From positions 186,001-250,000 of the forward strand of contig NZ_PUIP01000002.1 of the NCBI RefSeq assembly GCF_002968015.1: DNA of 64,000 nt. Reading direction: 5' to 3'. The stretch comes from Massilia phosphatilytica. GTDB taxonomy: Bacteria; Pseudomonadota; Gammaproteobacteria; Burkholderiales; Burkholderiaceae_D. The notes beneath the pieces are model-generated. The model did not search any database. It was given only the letters and a program-made list of their open reading frames with translations, and was not told the DNA's origin. The translations under genes were made by a program, and so were the position numbers. Shown here in pieces: positions 27,390 through 36,084 of this stretch. Positions within the stretch are counted from its first letter, which is position 1; each line of letters begins with the position of its first letter.

Positions 27390-28366
27390 GGCAGCAAAAT
27401 GGTCTTGCCCGTCGTGCGGCGCCCTTCGAGGGCGATATGGGCCTGGGCCGCGTCGGCGAGGGGGAAACGCTGGTGGATTTCGATGCTCACTTTACCGCTC
27501 GTCACCACGTCGAACAGGTCGGCCGCCATCGCCTCCCGCTGCGCGCGCGTGGCCGCATACGACTGCAGGGTCGGCCGCGTAATGTACAGCGAGCCGCGCG
27601 CCGCCAGTTCATTCAGTGAAAACGGCGGCACCGGGCCCGACGAATTGCCGAAGCTGACCATCAGCCCGCGCGGCCGCAGGCAGTCCAGCGAACGCGTGAA
27701 CATGTCCTTGCCGACCGAATCGTAGACGACCGGCACCTTCTGCCCGTTCGTGATCTCCAGTACGCGCTGCACGACATCCTCGTCCCGGTAATTGATGACA
27801 TGCGCGGCGCCATGCTGCCGCGCCAACGTCGCTTTCTCGTTTGACCCCACGGTGCCGATGAGGTTCGCGCCGAGTGCTCGCGCCCATTGACATGCGATCA
27901 GGCCGACGCCGCCGGCCGCCGCGTGGAGCAGGATCGTCTCGCCCGGCTGCACGGCATACGTCTGCTTGAGGAGATATTGCACGGTCAGGCCCTGCAGCAT
28001 CATCGCGGCGCCCGTCTCGAAGGAAATGGCGTCCGGCAGGTGCACGAGGATGTCGGCGGGCATCACGCGCAACTGGCTGTAGGCGCCGTTCGGGCGCGCC
28101 GCGTAGGCCACGCGGTCGCCCGGCTTCACGTGCGTGACGCCCTCGCCCACCGCCTCGACGACGCCCGCCGCTTCCTGGCCGAGGCCATTCGGCAGGTCGA
28201 GCGGATACAGGCCCGAGCGGAAATACGTGTCGATGAAGTTGACGCCGATCGCGTGGTTGCGCACGCGTGCCTCGCCAGGCCCGGGATCGCCGACCTCGAC
28301 GTCGACGTATTCCAGCACCTCGGGCCCGCCGGTGCGCGTGAAACGGATCGCCTTTGCCGTCGTCAT
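27386..28366 (-). CDS. qor: NADPH:quinone oxidoreductase, zeta-crystallin type
   Basis: A 326-residue zinc-independent member of the medium-chain dehydrogenase/reductase superfamily that reduces quinones with NADPH. The catalytic domain begins FTRTGGPEVLEYVDVEVG; the nucleotide fold has AAAGGVGLIACQWAR and GTVGSNEK. No zinc-binding Cys or His set is present. Full length for Qor. It is the middle of a minus-strand group, with mgsA 19 bp upstream and a 48-residue membrane protein overlapping its end. The symbol is by family resemblance. Confidence 0.85.
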   Translation of the reverse strand: MTTAKAIRFTRTGGPEVLEYVDVEVGDPGPGEARVRNHAIGVNFIDTYFRSGLYPLDLPNGLGQEAAGVVEAVGEGVTHVKPGDRVAYAARPNGAYSQLRVMPADILVHLPDAISFETGAAMMLQGLTVQYLLKQTYAVQPGETILLHAAAGGVGLIACQWARALGANLIGTVGSNEKATLARQHGAAHVINYRDEDVVQRVLEITNGQKVPVVYDSVGKDMFTRSLDCLRPRGLMVSFGNSSGPVPPFSLNELAARGSLYITRPTLQSYAATRAQREAMAADLFDVVTSGKVSIEIHQRFPLADAAQAHIALEGRRTTGKTILLP

Positions 28367-28385
28367 GGCCGCTCTCCCCGGGGAA

Positions 28386-28766
28386 TCAGTCCGCCGTCGA
28401 CTGCAGCTGCGACAGCACGAGGTGGGCGCTCGCCACGTTCGTCGCGCAGGGGATGTTGTGCACGTCGCAGGCGCGGACCAGCGCGTTGATGTCCGGTTCG
28501 TGCGGCTGCGGGGTCATCGGGTCGCGCAGGAAGATCACGCAATCGATCTCGCCGTTGACCAGGTGGGCGCCGATCTGCAGGTCGCCGCCGACGGGACCGG
28601 AATGCATGCGCGTCACCTCCAGGCCCAGCTCGTTGATCAGGCGTCCGCCCGTGGTGCCGGTGGCCGACAGCGTGCAGCCGCGCAGGAAGTCTACGTACTC
28701 GGCGGCGAGCGCGATCATGTCGTCTTTTTTCTTGTCGTGGGCGATCAGGGCGATGCGAGGTTTCAT
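28386..28766 (-). CDS. mgsA: methylglyoxal synthase
   Basis: A 126-residue enzyme that turns dihydroxyacetone phosphate into methylglyoxal and phosphate, a bypass under phosphate limitation. [12 protein letters not shown] opens the fold. [10 protein letters not shown] is the phosphate-binding segment; [11 protein letters not shown] carries the catalytic Asp and FLRDPM the second Asp. His in [10 protein letters not shown] is also conserved. It is upstream of qor on the same strand with a 19-bp gap and downstream of a DMT transporter by 21 bp, so the four minus-strand genes are a probable operon. Detoxifying quinone/aldehyde reduction beside methylglyoxal production is a plausible link. Confidence 0.93.
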   Translation of the reverse strand: MKPRIALIAHDKKKDDMIALAAEYVDFLRGCTLSATGTTGGRLINELGLEVTRMHSGPVGGDLQIGAHLVNGEIDCVIFLRDPMTPQPHEPDINALVRACDVHNIPCATNVASAHLVLSQLQSTAD

Positions 28767-28787
28767 GTTCCGTTCCGTTTCGGTTTG

Positions 28788-29714
28788 TCAGGTGGTTTTT
28801 TTCTTCGACAGCATCCAGATCCCGCCCAGCACCAGGCCCGTTCCGGCCAGTTGCACGGTCGTGATCGGCTCTCCCAGCAGGGCCCAGCCGAAGAACAGCG
28901 TCGACACCGGACCGATCATACCGGCCTGCGATGCCGTCGTCGCACCGATGCGCTGGACTGCCGCCATCGTCATGAAGACAGGGAAGATGGTACAGAATAT
29001 CCCATTCACGAGCGAGAGCCCGTAAACCGGCAGCGGCTGCACGAGCATGCTCGCGGGCCGCAGGATGAAGAACTGCGCGATGCACGCGGCGCTCGACACG
29101 CACATCGCGTACGCGACGAGGCGCAGCGAGCCGATGCGGCGCACCATCTCGCCCGTCCCCAGCAGGTAGGCCGCGTAGCACGCCGCCGAACCGAGCACCA
29201 GCAGCGAGCCCATGACGGTGCTCCCCGCGCCGCCCTTCAGGTCGTGCGCAAACACGAGCACGATGCCGCAGTACGACAGCGCGAGCGCGATCCATTCCGC
29301 GCGGCCGATGCGGCGCTTGAAGATGAGCGCCGTGATCAGGAGGACGAACGTCGGCGTGAGGAACAGGATCAGGCGCTCCAGGCCCACCGAAATATATTGC
29401 AGGCCAAGGAAATCGAGGTAGCTCGACAGGTAGTAGCCGATCAGGCCCAGTCCGGCGAGACGCCAGCGGTCGCGCACGGCGAGCGGCGGTTCGGTCCGCA
29501 TCTTCCACAGTGCCACTGCCGCAAACACCGGAAGCGAGAACAGCATCCTGAACGCGATCAATGTGACGGCGTCGATGTGGTAGCGGTACAGCAGTTTGGC
29601 GACGATCGCCTTCATGGAAAACAGAACGGCACCGCCGATGGCGATTGCCAGGCCACCCAACACGGCCGGGCGTGCGGTCGGTACAACAGATATGTCGGCT
29701 ACGGTTTTACTCAT
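28788..29714 (-). CDS. DMT superfamily (EamA) transporter
   Basis: A 308-residue inner-membrane protein with ten predicted transmembrane segments in two EamA halves. The first half has MKAIVAKLLYRYHIDAVTLIAFRMLFSLP; the second repeats the pattern with ATTASQAGMIGPVSTLFFGWALLGEPI. The start at 29714 (MSKTVADI) fits the short cytoplasmic tail before the first segment. It is upstream of mgsA in a minus-strand cluster. Members export metabolites such as amino acids or nucleotides; the substrate here is unknown. Confidence 0.88.
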   Translation of the reverse strand: MSKTVADISVVPTARPAVLGGLAIAIGGAVLFSMKAIVAKLLYRYHIDAVTLIAFRMLFSLPVFAAVALWKMRTEPPLAVRDRWRLAGLGLIGYYLSSYLDFLGLQYISVGLERLILFLTPTFVLLITALIFKRRIGRAEWIALALSYCGIVLVFAHDLKGGAGSTVMGSLLVLGSAACYAAYLLGTGEMVRRIGSLRLVAYAMCVSSAACIAQFFILRPASMLVQPLPVYGLSLVNGIFCTIFPVFMTMAAVQRIGATTASQAGMIGPVSTLFFGWALLGEPITTVQLAGTGLVLGGIWMLSKKKTT

Positions 29715-29821
29715 CCGAAGATTGTACGAGGAATCCGCATAGCCGGCTGAGGACGCCCCCGAACGCGGCCGGCCGGTTGCGGTCAAACTGCCGTCACCGC
29801 TCAACCTTTCGGGAGATGTCC

Positions 29822-29869
29822 ATGGCACACCGCGCAAACGTGCAACCGGCCGGAGCGTGCGCACGATGA
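29822..29869 (+). CDS. 15-residue upstream frame overlapping the DUF2182 start
   Basis: ATG at 29822 follows GGGAGAT at good spacing and encodes MAHRANVQPAGACAR, ending in TGA at 29867-29869. That stop overlaps the ATG of the DUF2182 gene (ATGA). The DUF2182 ATG itself lacks a well-placed Shine-Dalgarno sequence, so this short frame could load ribosomes for it. It may be a leader peptide or a remnant of a gene; the sequence has no recognised family. Confidence 0.35.
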   Translation: MAHRANVQPAGACAR

Positions 29870-30645
29870 GCCGCGCCAGCGGCGTCGGCCGCCCCGGTGC
29901 CGACCGCACCGTCGTCCTCACCCTGCTGGTGCTGCTCGCGGCACTGTGCTGGGCCTGCCTGCTGTTCCTGCTGTTTCGTGCCGGCCATCTGTCGCCGCTG
30001 GGAATGGGCAGCGGCGGCCAGGTCCGGGTCGGGCCGTACCACGCGGCCGACCTCGCGCGCCTGCTGGCACTGTGGATCGTCGTCATCGCCGCGATGATGC
30101 TGCCGGCCGCCGCACCGTCCGTGCTGCTGTACGCGCGCGTGAAACGGCTCGTGCGCGAGCGCTGGGTCTTTCCCTCCACGTTCCTGTTCATGACGGGCTA
30201 CCTGTTCGCCTGGACCTGCTGCGCCCTCGCCGCCACGCTGGCCGACTGGCAGCTGCACGATGCCGGCGGACTCGACGAGACGATGGCCATCGCGCACCCG
30301 ATCGTCGGGGCCCTCGTCCTCGTCGCGGCCGGCGTCTACCAGTGGACGCCCGCCAAGCACGTCTGCCTGGACAACTGCCGCGCGCCGCTGGCGTTCATCC
30401 TCACGCACTGGCGGCGGGGGGCGTGGGGCGCGTTCCGGATGGGCGTCACGGATGCGAGGTATTGCACGGGCTGCTGCTGGCTGCTGCTGGCGCTCGTGCT
30501 GCCGGCGGGCGTACTGAACCTGCCCGTCATCGCCGGCCTCATCGCGCTGATCCTCGCCGAAAAACTGCTGCCTGCGGGACACGTGGTAGCGTGCGCGACG
30601 GGGCTCGGCCTGGTCGGGCTGGGCACGGCATTGTTGTTTCCCTGA
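29866..30645 (+). CDS. DUF2182 family integral membrane protein
   Basis: A 259-residue protein with about seven transmembrane segments. The signature CLDNCR, then the second Cys cluster ARYCTGCCW further on, mark DUF2182. Such genes often follow a DUF1326 gene in Proteobacteria; no DUF1326 gene precedes this one. ATG at 29866 and GTG at 29857 are both possible starts; I took the ATG. The Cys pairs suggest thiol or metal (copper) chemistry, which is inference. The stop codon lies inside the promoter for yebC. Confidence 0.78.
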   Translation: MSRASGVGRPGADRTVVLTLLVLLAALCWACLLFLLFRAGHLSPLGMGSGGQVRVGPYHAADLARLLALWIVVIAAMMLPAAAPSVLLYARVKRLVRERWVFPSTFLFMTGYLFAWTCCALAATLADWQLHDAGGLDETMAIAHPIVGALVLVAAGVYQWTPAKHVCLDNCRAPLAFILTHWRRGAWGAFRMGVTDARYCTGCCWLLLALVLPAGVLNLPVIAGLIALILAEKLLPAGHVVACATGLGLVGLGTALLFP

Positions 30646-30671
30646 CAGTATTTAGACGGGTACGCTATGAT
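30642..30671 (+). promoter_or_regulatory. sigma-70-type promoter for yebC-purD
   Basis: CTGACA at 30642-30647, an 18-nt spacer, and TATGAT at 30666-30671. Each hexamer matches the consensus at five of six bases. Transcription would start near 30678, about 70 nt before yebC. The -35 box overlaps the DUF2182 stop codon. Confidence 0.65.
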
Positions 30672-30749
30672 AAAATGTCGAGGATTATCAATACGCGGGA
30701 CCTCGAAGATCGCAGTTTGCCGGGGTTCGCTGTCTAAGGAAGACTCGAC

Positions 30750-31475
30750 ATGGCTGGACACAGCAAATGGGCCAACATCAAGCACAAGAAAGCCGCGACT
30801 GACGCCAAGCGCGGCAAGATCTGGACCCGACTGATCAAGGAAATCACCGTGGCCGCCCGCATGGGTGGCGGCGACGCCAACACCAACCCGCGCCTGCGCC
30901 TCGCCATCGAGAAGGCGGCGGATGCCAATATGCCGAAGGATAACGTCAACCGCGCCGTGCAGCGCGGTTCGGGCGGCCTGGAAGGCGTGAACTACGAAGA
31001 AATCCGCTACGAAGGCTATGGCATCGGCGGCGCGGCGATCATCGTCGACTGCATGACCGACAACCGCGTGCGTACCGTGGCCGAAGTCCGCCACGCGTTC
31101 AGCAAGTTCGGCGGCAACATGGGCACCGAAGGTTCCGTCTCGTTCATGTTCAAGCACGTGGGCCAGTTCCTGTTCGCACCGGGCGTCGACGAAGACAAGC
31201 TGATGGAAGCGGCGCTGGAAGCCGGTGCCGACGACGTGATCGCGGACGACGAAGGCGGCTTCGAAGTGCTGTGCGACCCGAACGCCTTCGCCGGCATCAA
31301 GGAAGCGCTGGAAGCGGCCGGCTTCAAGGCCGATTCCGCCGAAGTCATCATGAAGCCGGACACCGAGACGGTGTTCACCGGCGAAGACGCGCTCAAGATG
31401 CAGAAACTGCTCGACGCCCTGGAAAACCTGGACGACGTGCAGGAAGTCTATACGAACGCAGTCATTGAAGAGTAA
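30750..31475 (+). CDS. yebC: YebC/PmpR family regulatory protein
   Basis: A 241-residue cytoplasmic protein. [32 protein letters not shown] is a nearly invariant opening of the family. [17 protein letters not shown] and [23 protein letters not shown] are also standard. Members were first described as DNA-binding regulators (PmpR); more recent work links them to relief of ribosome stalling. AAGGAAGA precedes the ATG. Ten base pairs separate it from purD, so the two are cotranscribed. Confidence 0.95.
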   Translation: MAGHSKWANIKHKKAATDAKRGKIWTRLIKEITVAARMGGGDANTNPRLRLAIEKAADANMPKDNVNRAVQRGSGGLEGVNYEEIRYEGYGIGGAAIIVDCMTDNRVRTVAEVRHAFSKFGGNMGTEGSVSFMFKHVGQFLFAPGVDEDKLMEAALEAGADDVIADDEGGFEVLCDPNAFAGIKEALEAAGFKADSAEVIMKPDTETVFTGEDALKMQKLLDALENLDDVQEVYTNAVIEE

Positions 31476-31485
31476 TCAAGCATCC

Positions 31486-32757
31486 ATGAAAATCCTGGTA
31501 GTCGGCTCTGGCGGCCGTGAACATGCCCTGGCCTGGAAACTGGCCCAATCCGATCGCGTCCAGATGGTCTATGTCGCGCCGGGCAATGGCGGTACCGCGC
31601 GCGATGCGCGCCTGGTCAACATCGACATCACCGACCCGGCCGCGCTGGCCGACTTCGTCGTTGCGGAACACGTCAACCTGACGCTGGTCGGGCCGGAACA
31701 GCCGCTGGCGGCCGGCATCGTCAACCTGTTCCGCGCGCGCGGCCTGAAAGTGTTCGGCCCGACGAAGGAAGCGGCCCAGCTGGAAAGCTCGAAGGACTTC
31801 GCGAAAGCCTTCATGCACCGCCACGGCATCCCGACGGCGCAGTACCAGACGTTCACGGACGTCCAGCAGGCGCATGCCTACATCGACGCCCAGGGCGCGC
31901 CGATCGTCATCAAGGCCGACGGCCTCGCCGCCGGCAAGGGCGTCGTCGTCGCGATGACGCTGGAAGAAGCGCACCAGGCGGCCGACGACATGTTGTCGGG
32001 TAACCGCTTCGGCGACGCCGGCGCACGCATCGTCATCGAGGAATTCCTGGCCGGCGAGGAAGCCAGCTTCATCGTCATGTGCGACGGCAGGAACGTCGTC
32101 GCCCTGGCCACGTCGCAGGACCACAAGCGCCTGAAGGACCACGACCAGGGCCCGAACACGGGCGGCATGGGCGCCTATTCCCCGGCACCGGTCGTCACGC
32201 CGTCGATCCACGCGCGCGTGATGCGCGAGATCATCAACCCGACCATCCAGGGCATGGCCAAGGACGGCATTCCGTACAGCGGCTTCCTGTACGCCGGCCT
32301 GATGATCGACGCGGCCGGCGTGCCGAAGGTCATCGAATTCAACTGCCGCATGGGCGATCCGGAAACGCAGCCGATCATGACGCGCCTGAAGAGCGACTTC
32401 GTGACGGTGCTGGAACACGCCTGCAACGGCACGCTGGACAAGGTCGAACTGGAATGGGACCGCCGCACCGCGGTGGGCGTCGTGATGGCGGCGGCCGGCT
32501 ATCCGGAAACGCCGGCCAAGGGCGACGTCATCGACGGCATCCCGGCCGAAACGCCTGAATGCGTGACCTTCCACGCCGGCACGCAGATCGTCGGCGGCAC
32601 CCTGCAGACGTCGGGCGGCCGCGTGCTGTGCGTCGTCGGCCTGGGCGACAGCGTCAAGATGGCGCAGAAGCAGGCATACGAGACGGTCGAGAAAATCCAC
32701 TTCAATGGTGCGCAGTATCGGCGCGACATCGGCTGGCGCGGGATCAAGCAGGCGTGA
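31486..32757 (+). CDS. purD: phosphoribosylamine--glycine ligase (GAR synthetase)
   Basis: A 423-residue ATP-grasp enzyme of purine biosynthesis, joining glycine to 5-phosphoribosylamine. KILVVGSGGREHALAWKL is the N-terminal fold; IVIKADGLAAGKGVVVA is the ATP-binding segment, and NTGGMGAYSP and FNCRMGDPETQ are family signatures. The start ATG at 31486 puts MKILVVGSGGREH at the usual N-terminus; seven extra codons upstream look spurious. It ends in a strong terminator at 32781-32817. Confidence 0.96.
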   Translation: MKILVVGSGGREHALAWKLAQSDRVQMVYVAPGNGGTARDARLVNIDITDPAALADFVVAEHVNLTLVGPEQPLAAGIVNLFRARGLKVFGPTKEAAQLESSKDFAKAFMHRHGIPTAQYQTFTDVQQAHAYIDAQGAPIVIKADGLAAGKGVVVAMTLEEAHQAADDMLSGNRFGDAGARIVIEEFLAGEEASFIVMCDGRNVVALATSQDHKRLKDHDQGPNTGGMGAYSPAPVVTPSIHARVMREIINPTIQGMAKDGIPYSGFLYAGLMIDAAGVPKVIEFNCRMGDPETQPIMTRLKSDFVTVLEHACNGTLDKVELEWDRRTAVGVVMAAAGYPETPAKGDVIDGIPAETPECVTFHAGTQIVGGTLQTSGGRVLCVVGLGDSVKMAQKQAYETVEKIHFNGAQYRRDIGWRGIKQA

Positions 32758-32780
32758 TGGCGTAGCGCTTGCGGCATCCA

Positions 32781-32817
32781 AAAACGGGACAAGCTGAAAG
32801 CCTTGTCCCGTTTTTTT
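32781..32817 (+). terminator. intrinsic terminator of yebC-purD
   Basis: A stem of about 13 bp with core ACGGGACAAG / CTTGTCCCGT (32784-32793 and 32802-32811) and an 8-nt loop is followed by seven T residues. The AAAA before the stem pairs with the first T residues. One of the clearest terminators in the window. Confidence 0.92.
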
Positions 32818-32821
32818 ACCA

Positions 32822-32850
32822 TTGATTGTATAAAATATATACAATACAAT
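32822..32850 (+). promoter_or_regulatory. fucosidase promoter with a 21-bp palindromic operator
   Basis: TTGATT (32822-32827), a 17-nt spacer, and TACAAT (32845-32850). Each matches the consensus at four or five of six bases. Inside and across it, 32825-32845 is a perfect inverted repeat: ATTGTATA, five central bases AAATA, then TATACAAT. A protein bound there would cover the spacer and touch both hexamers, the usual place for a repressor. The gene starts about 25 nt downstream. Confidence 0.65.
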
Positions 32851-32883
32851 CGCCGCGATACCACTTTGAATGGAGCGTTGACG

Positions 32884-34623
32884 TTGAAGCAAATGACTTT
32901 CGCGCTGGCCGGCATCCTGCTCGCCTCCTCTTCCGCGCATGCTGCCCTGCCGGCGCTCGGTCCGATGCCGGCCTTGCCGGCCAAACAGGCCCCCGACAGT
33001 GTCGACATGGCCGACGCGCGATCCGCCCCCGTCGTGCACCTGGACCTGCCGATCACGGCCGGCCCGTTCAAGCCGACGTGGGAATCGATCGCGCAGCAGT
33101 ATCCGGGCACGCCGGCATGGCTGCGCGAGGCCAAGTTCGGCATCTGGGTCCACTTCGGTCCGCAGGCGGCCGGCATGAGCGGCGACTGGTACGCGCGCCG
33201 GATGTACGTGCCGGGCACGACGGCCTACGCCAACCATCTCAAGACATACGGTCATCCTTCGCAGGCAGGCTACAAGGAGCTGCTGCGGGACTGGAACCCG
33301 CGCAAGCTCGACCCGGCGGCCTTGACGGCGTTGTACAAGGAGGCTGGCGCGCGCTTCCTCCTCATCCAGGGTGTGCACCACGATAATTTCGATTTATGGG
33401 ATTCGCGTTACCAGCCGTGGAATGCGAAGCGTCTCGGTCCGAAGCGCGACCTGGTCGGCGAATGGGCGGCGGCCGCCAGGGCGAGCGGCCTGCGCTATGG
33501 CGTCGCGTTCCACCATGAATACACGTGGTGGTGGTGGCAGACCGCCTTCGGCAGCGACCCGACGGGTCCGTATGCGGGCAAGCCGTACGACGGCGCACTG
33601 ACGCTGGCCGACGGCAAGGGCAAGTGGTGGGAAGGGCTCGATCCGCGCCTGCTGTATGGCCCGGACCTGCGCGAATACAAAGGCGTGACGGCAGCGGCCC
33701 ACACGGACTGGAATCCGCCCCCCGCGGGCATCTTCAGCCGCCACACCGCGTATGCCGAGTGGTATGCGAAACGCTGGGCACTACGCATGATGGACGTCGT
33801 GGAAAAATACGACCCGGACTTCATCTATACCGACGGCACCAGCGACCAGCCGTTCAGCGGCAACGGAACCGGGACCGGGATGAAGTCCGATGCCATCCAG
33901 GTCGTGATGGCAGATTTCTACAACCGCTCGCTGAAGAACCGCGGCAAGGTCGACACGTTCAGCGTCGTCAAGTTCCATCCGAAATTCAACGGCACCGTCA
34001 GCACGGAAGAAGGCTCGATCCCGCGCGGCATCCGGAACGACGAAGCGTGGATCGCGGAAACGCCGGTGGGCGACTGGTACTACGCCCCCTGGTTCACGAA
34101 CGATTCGGGCGCCGTGATCCGCTACCTGCTGGAGGAAGTGGCACGCGACGGCAACGTGGCGATCTGCATTTCGCCGCTGCCCGACGGGTCGCTGGACGAG
34201 AGCAGCATCCGCATGCTGAAGGAAGTCGGCGCATGGATGCGCGTGAACGGGCAAGGCATCTACGGCAGCAAGGCCTGGTTGCGGCTGGGCGAAGGCGAGA
34301 ACGGCAAACTGCGCACCCTCCCCGACGGCAAGCTGGGCAAGGCGCAGGCCGACTTCCAGTTCGGCCCGCAGGATTTCCGCTTCACGGTCGGCCGCGACGG
34401 TTCGCTGTACGCGTTCACCATGATGGTGCCCAAGCCCGGCACGACACTGAAGATCCACTCGCTCGGATCGGACGCGAACCTGCTGGGCAAACCGGTCGCC
34501 TCGGTGTCGCTGGTCGGCCACGAAGGCAAGCCGCTCACCTGGCGCCAGGAGGCGGACGGCCTGGTCATCGTCTGTCCGCCCGAGATGCCGTTTGCGACGG
34601 CGGTTGCGTTCAATATTCGCTAG
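32884..34623 (+). CDS. secreted alpha-L-fucosidase, GH29
   Basis: A 579-residue exported glycosidase that removes alpha-linked L-fucose from glycans. The signal peptide is MKQMTFALAGILLASSSAHA. The GH29 barrel shows WFGIWVHFG-type sequence (AKFGIWVHFGPQA), QGVHHDNFDLWDS, YGVAFHHEYTWWWW and the nucleophile segment DFIYTDG. A C-terminal beta domain follows. I prefer the TTG at 32884 since GGAG stands 8 nt upstream and gives a basic N-terminus; the ATG at 32893 is the alternative. The 3' end overlaps that of the convergent deacetylase by 14 bp. The palindromic promoter suggests sugar-responsive control by a regulator encoded elsewhere. Confidence 0.87.
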   Translation: MKQMTFALAGILLASSSAHAALPALGPMPALPAKQAPDSVDMADARSAPVVHLDLPITAGPFKPTWESIAQQYPGTPAWLREAKFGIWVHFGPQAAGMSGDWYARRMYVPGTTAYANHLKTYGHPSQAGYKELLRDWNPRKLDPAALTALYKEAGARFLLIQGVHHDNFDLWDSRYQPWNAKRLGPKRDLVGEWAAAARASGLRYGVAFHHEYTWWWWQTAFGSDPTGPYAGKPYDGALTLADGKGKWWEGLDPRLLYGPDLREYKGVTAAAHTDWNPPPAGIFSRHTAYAEWYAKRWALRMMDVVEKYDPDFIYTDGTSDQPFSGNGTGTGMKSDAIQVVMADFYNRSLKNRGKVDTFSVVKFHPKFNGTVSTEEGSIPRGIRNDEAWIAETPVGDWYYAPWFTNDSGAVIRYLLEEVARDGNVAICISPLPDGSLDESSIRMLKEVGAWMRVNGQGIYGSKAWLRLGEGENGKLRTLPDGKLGKAQADFQFGPQDFRFTVGRDGSLYAFTMMVPKPGTTLKIHSLGSDANLLGKPVASVSLVGHEGKPLTWRQEADGLVIVCPPEMPFATAVAFNIR

Positions 34624-35440
34624 TATCTTGCCAGCGCACGTGCACGACCTTGTAGCCCTTGTCCCTGATGGCCTTGAGCATGGCGGGCAAGGCGTCTCCG
34701 GTCGGCCCGTTCGCGTCATGCATCAGGATGATCCCGCCGCCTTTCGCGTCCAGGTTGTCCATCAGGCGGCGCACCATCGCGTCGGTGCTCATGTCGTTCG
34801 GCGCCCAGTCGTCGATGCCCAGGTCGACCGACATGACCGTCATGTGCTTCGCCTTCAGCGCGTCCAGGACGGTGGGCGTCTCGCCCAGGAACGGGAAGCG
34901 GTAGGCAGGCGGCGTGCTGCCGAACGCGGCGGCGTAGGCCTGGATGCCCTGCTCCAGGTCCTTCAACTGCTCCTCCGGTGTCAGCTGGCCCAGCTGGGGG
35001 TGCCGGAAGCTGTGCGACGCGGTCGCGTGTCCCCTGCTTGCCACCATGCGCCCCAGTTCCGGGGTGGCGACGAGATTCTGGCCGACCATGAAGAACGTGG
35101 CGCGCACGCACTGGTCGGCCAGCGCATCGAGCACCCTGGGCGTGGTCTCCGGACGCGGACCGTCGTCGAAGGTCAGCACGACTTCGCCTTTGGCGAGCGG
35201 CAGGGGCGCATGCTGCACGGTGCCGTAGGCGGCATATTCGCGCTTGAGCGTCAGGGTCCGGCTGGTGCCGAGCCTGTCCGCCGGACAGGCGGCGGCCGGC
35301 GCGGAAACTTGAGCCGGGGACGCGCTTGCGACGGGCGTGGCCCGGACCAGCGCTCCGGGTCCCCCGCACGCGCCCAGGGAAAGCGCGAGTGCGAGGAACG
35401 CAATGCAGGAAACGGGGCGCACTGCGGCGTTGCCGTTCAA
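34610..35440 (-). CDS. polysaccharide deacetylase lipoprotein (NodB domain)
   Basis: A 276-residue CE4-type esterase anchored as a lipoprotein: lipobox SLGAC within the first 25 residues. Motif 1 is TFDDGPRPET, motif 2 SHSFRHPQ (zinc His residues), motif 3 reads YRFPFL, and motif 4 is DDWAPND; motif 5 is LMHDANG. It would remove N-acetyl groups from exported glycans. The start is uncertain: TTG at 35440 overlaps the upstream stop (TTGA), and GTG at 35422 is another choice; neither has a strong Shine-Dalgarno sequence. It is the last gene of a set with a PEP-CTERM protein and a GH74 enzyme. Confidence 0.82.
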   Translation of the reverse strand: MNGNAAVRPVSCIAFLALALSLGACGGPGALVRATPVASASPAQVSAPAAACPADRLGTSRTLTLKREYAAYGTVQHAPLPLAKGEVVLTFDDGPRPETTPRVLDALADQCVRATFFMVGQNLVATPELGRMVASRGHATASHSFRHPQLGQLTPEEQLKDLEQGIQAYAAAFGSTPPAYRFPFLGETPTVLDALKAKHMTVMSVDLGIDDWAPNDMSTDAMVRRLMDNLDAKGGGIILMHDANGPTGDALPAMLKAIRDKGYKVVHVRWQDTSEY

Positions 35441-36024
35441 CCGCGGCGACGACGCGCCACGCTGCCCGCGGCCAGGCCGCCCAGCATCAGCGCCAGGGTA
35501 CCCGGCAGCGGGACGGCACCGCTCGCCGCGGCGGCTTCCACGTTGACGTTGTCGATCTGGTTGAACGCGCCCGAACCGATGCGCAGCTCCGTGACGCCGG
35601 TCAGGACCGTGCTCCACGTACCCGAGTCCTGGATCGAACCGACCGACACGCCGTCGGCCGACACGTCGCTCCAGTCCATGAAGTAGTCGAAGCTGTTCAG
35701 GTTGAACTTGCCGCCGCCCACGCGGGTCAGCGTCACGAACGTGTCCGAGCCGTTTTCCATGCCGTCGTGCCAGTTATAAGTCGACGATTCGTACGTGCCG
35801 TCGCCGATGTGGGCCGAGCCCGCGTCCGCGCCAGGCGCGTTCAGCGTGACCTGGAAGCCCGATTCCACGTAGGTCAGGTTCAGGCCGTTGTAGGTCATGC
35901 TGCCGGCCAGCGGAAAGCCGTCGCCGTACATCATGTCGGTGAGGCCGTCGAAGTTCAGGACGGTGGCGCCGGCGCTGCCTGCCGCCATGAAGGCGACGGC
36001 GGCAAGAATGGATTTGAATTTCAT
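35437..36024 (-). CDS. PEP-CTERM sorted exported protein
   Basis: A 195-residue protein. The signal peptide is MKFKSILAAVAFMAAGSAGA. The body is beta-rich with TVLNFDGLTDMMYGDGF and FNLNSFDYFMDW, like many PEP-CTERM proteins that share a carbohydrate-binding type of fold. The C-terminus has PLPGT in place of PEP, then a hydrophobic segment and the tail ARRRRG, so it is an exosortase substrate. It lies between a GH74-like enzyme and the deacetylase. An exopolysaccharide matrix role is inferred. Confidence 0.82.
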   Translation of the reverse strand: MKFKSILAAVAFMAAGSAGATVLNFDGLTDMMYGDGFPLAGSMTYNGLNLTYVESGFQVTLNAPGADAGSAHIGDGTYESSTYNWHDGMENGSDTFVTLTRVGGGKFNLNSFDYFMDWSDVSADGVSVGSIQDSGTWSTVLTGVTELRIGSGAFNQIDNVNVEAAAASGAVPLPGTLALMLGGLAAGSVARRRRG

Positions 36025-36049
36025 GAAAGTCTCCGAAAATAATCGATAT

Positions 36050-36075
36050 TGCCGGCGCCATCGCGGGCGCCGGCA
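36050..36075 (-). terminator. strong hairpin without T-run between GH74 and the PEP-CTERM gene
   Basis: A perfect 10-bp GC stem TGCCGGCGCC / GGCGCCGGCA with a 6-nt loop lies 10 bp after the GH74 stop on the minus strand. The sequence after it is ATATCGATTATTTTC, so T residues come late. It may act as a weak terminator or as an mRNA 3'-end stabiliser. Confidence 0.4.
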
Positions 36076-36084
36076 TTGCCATCA

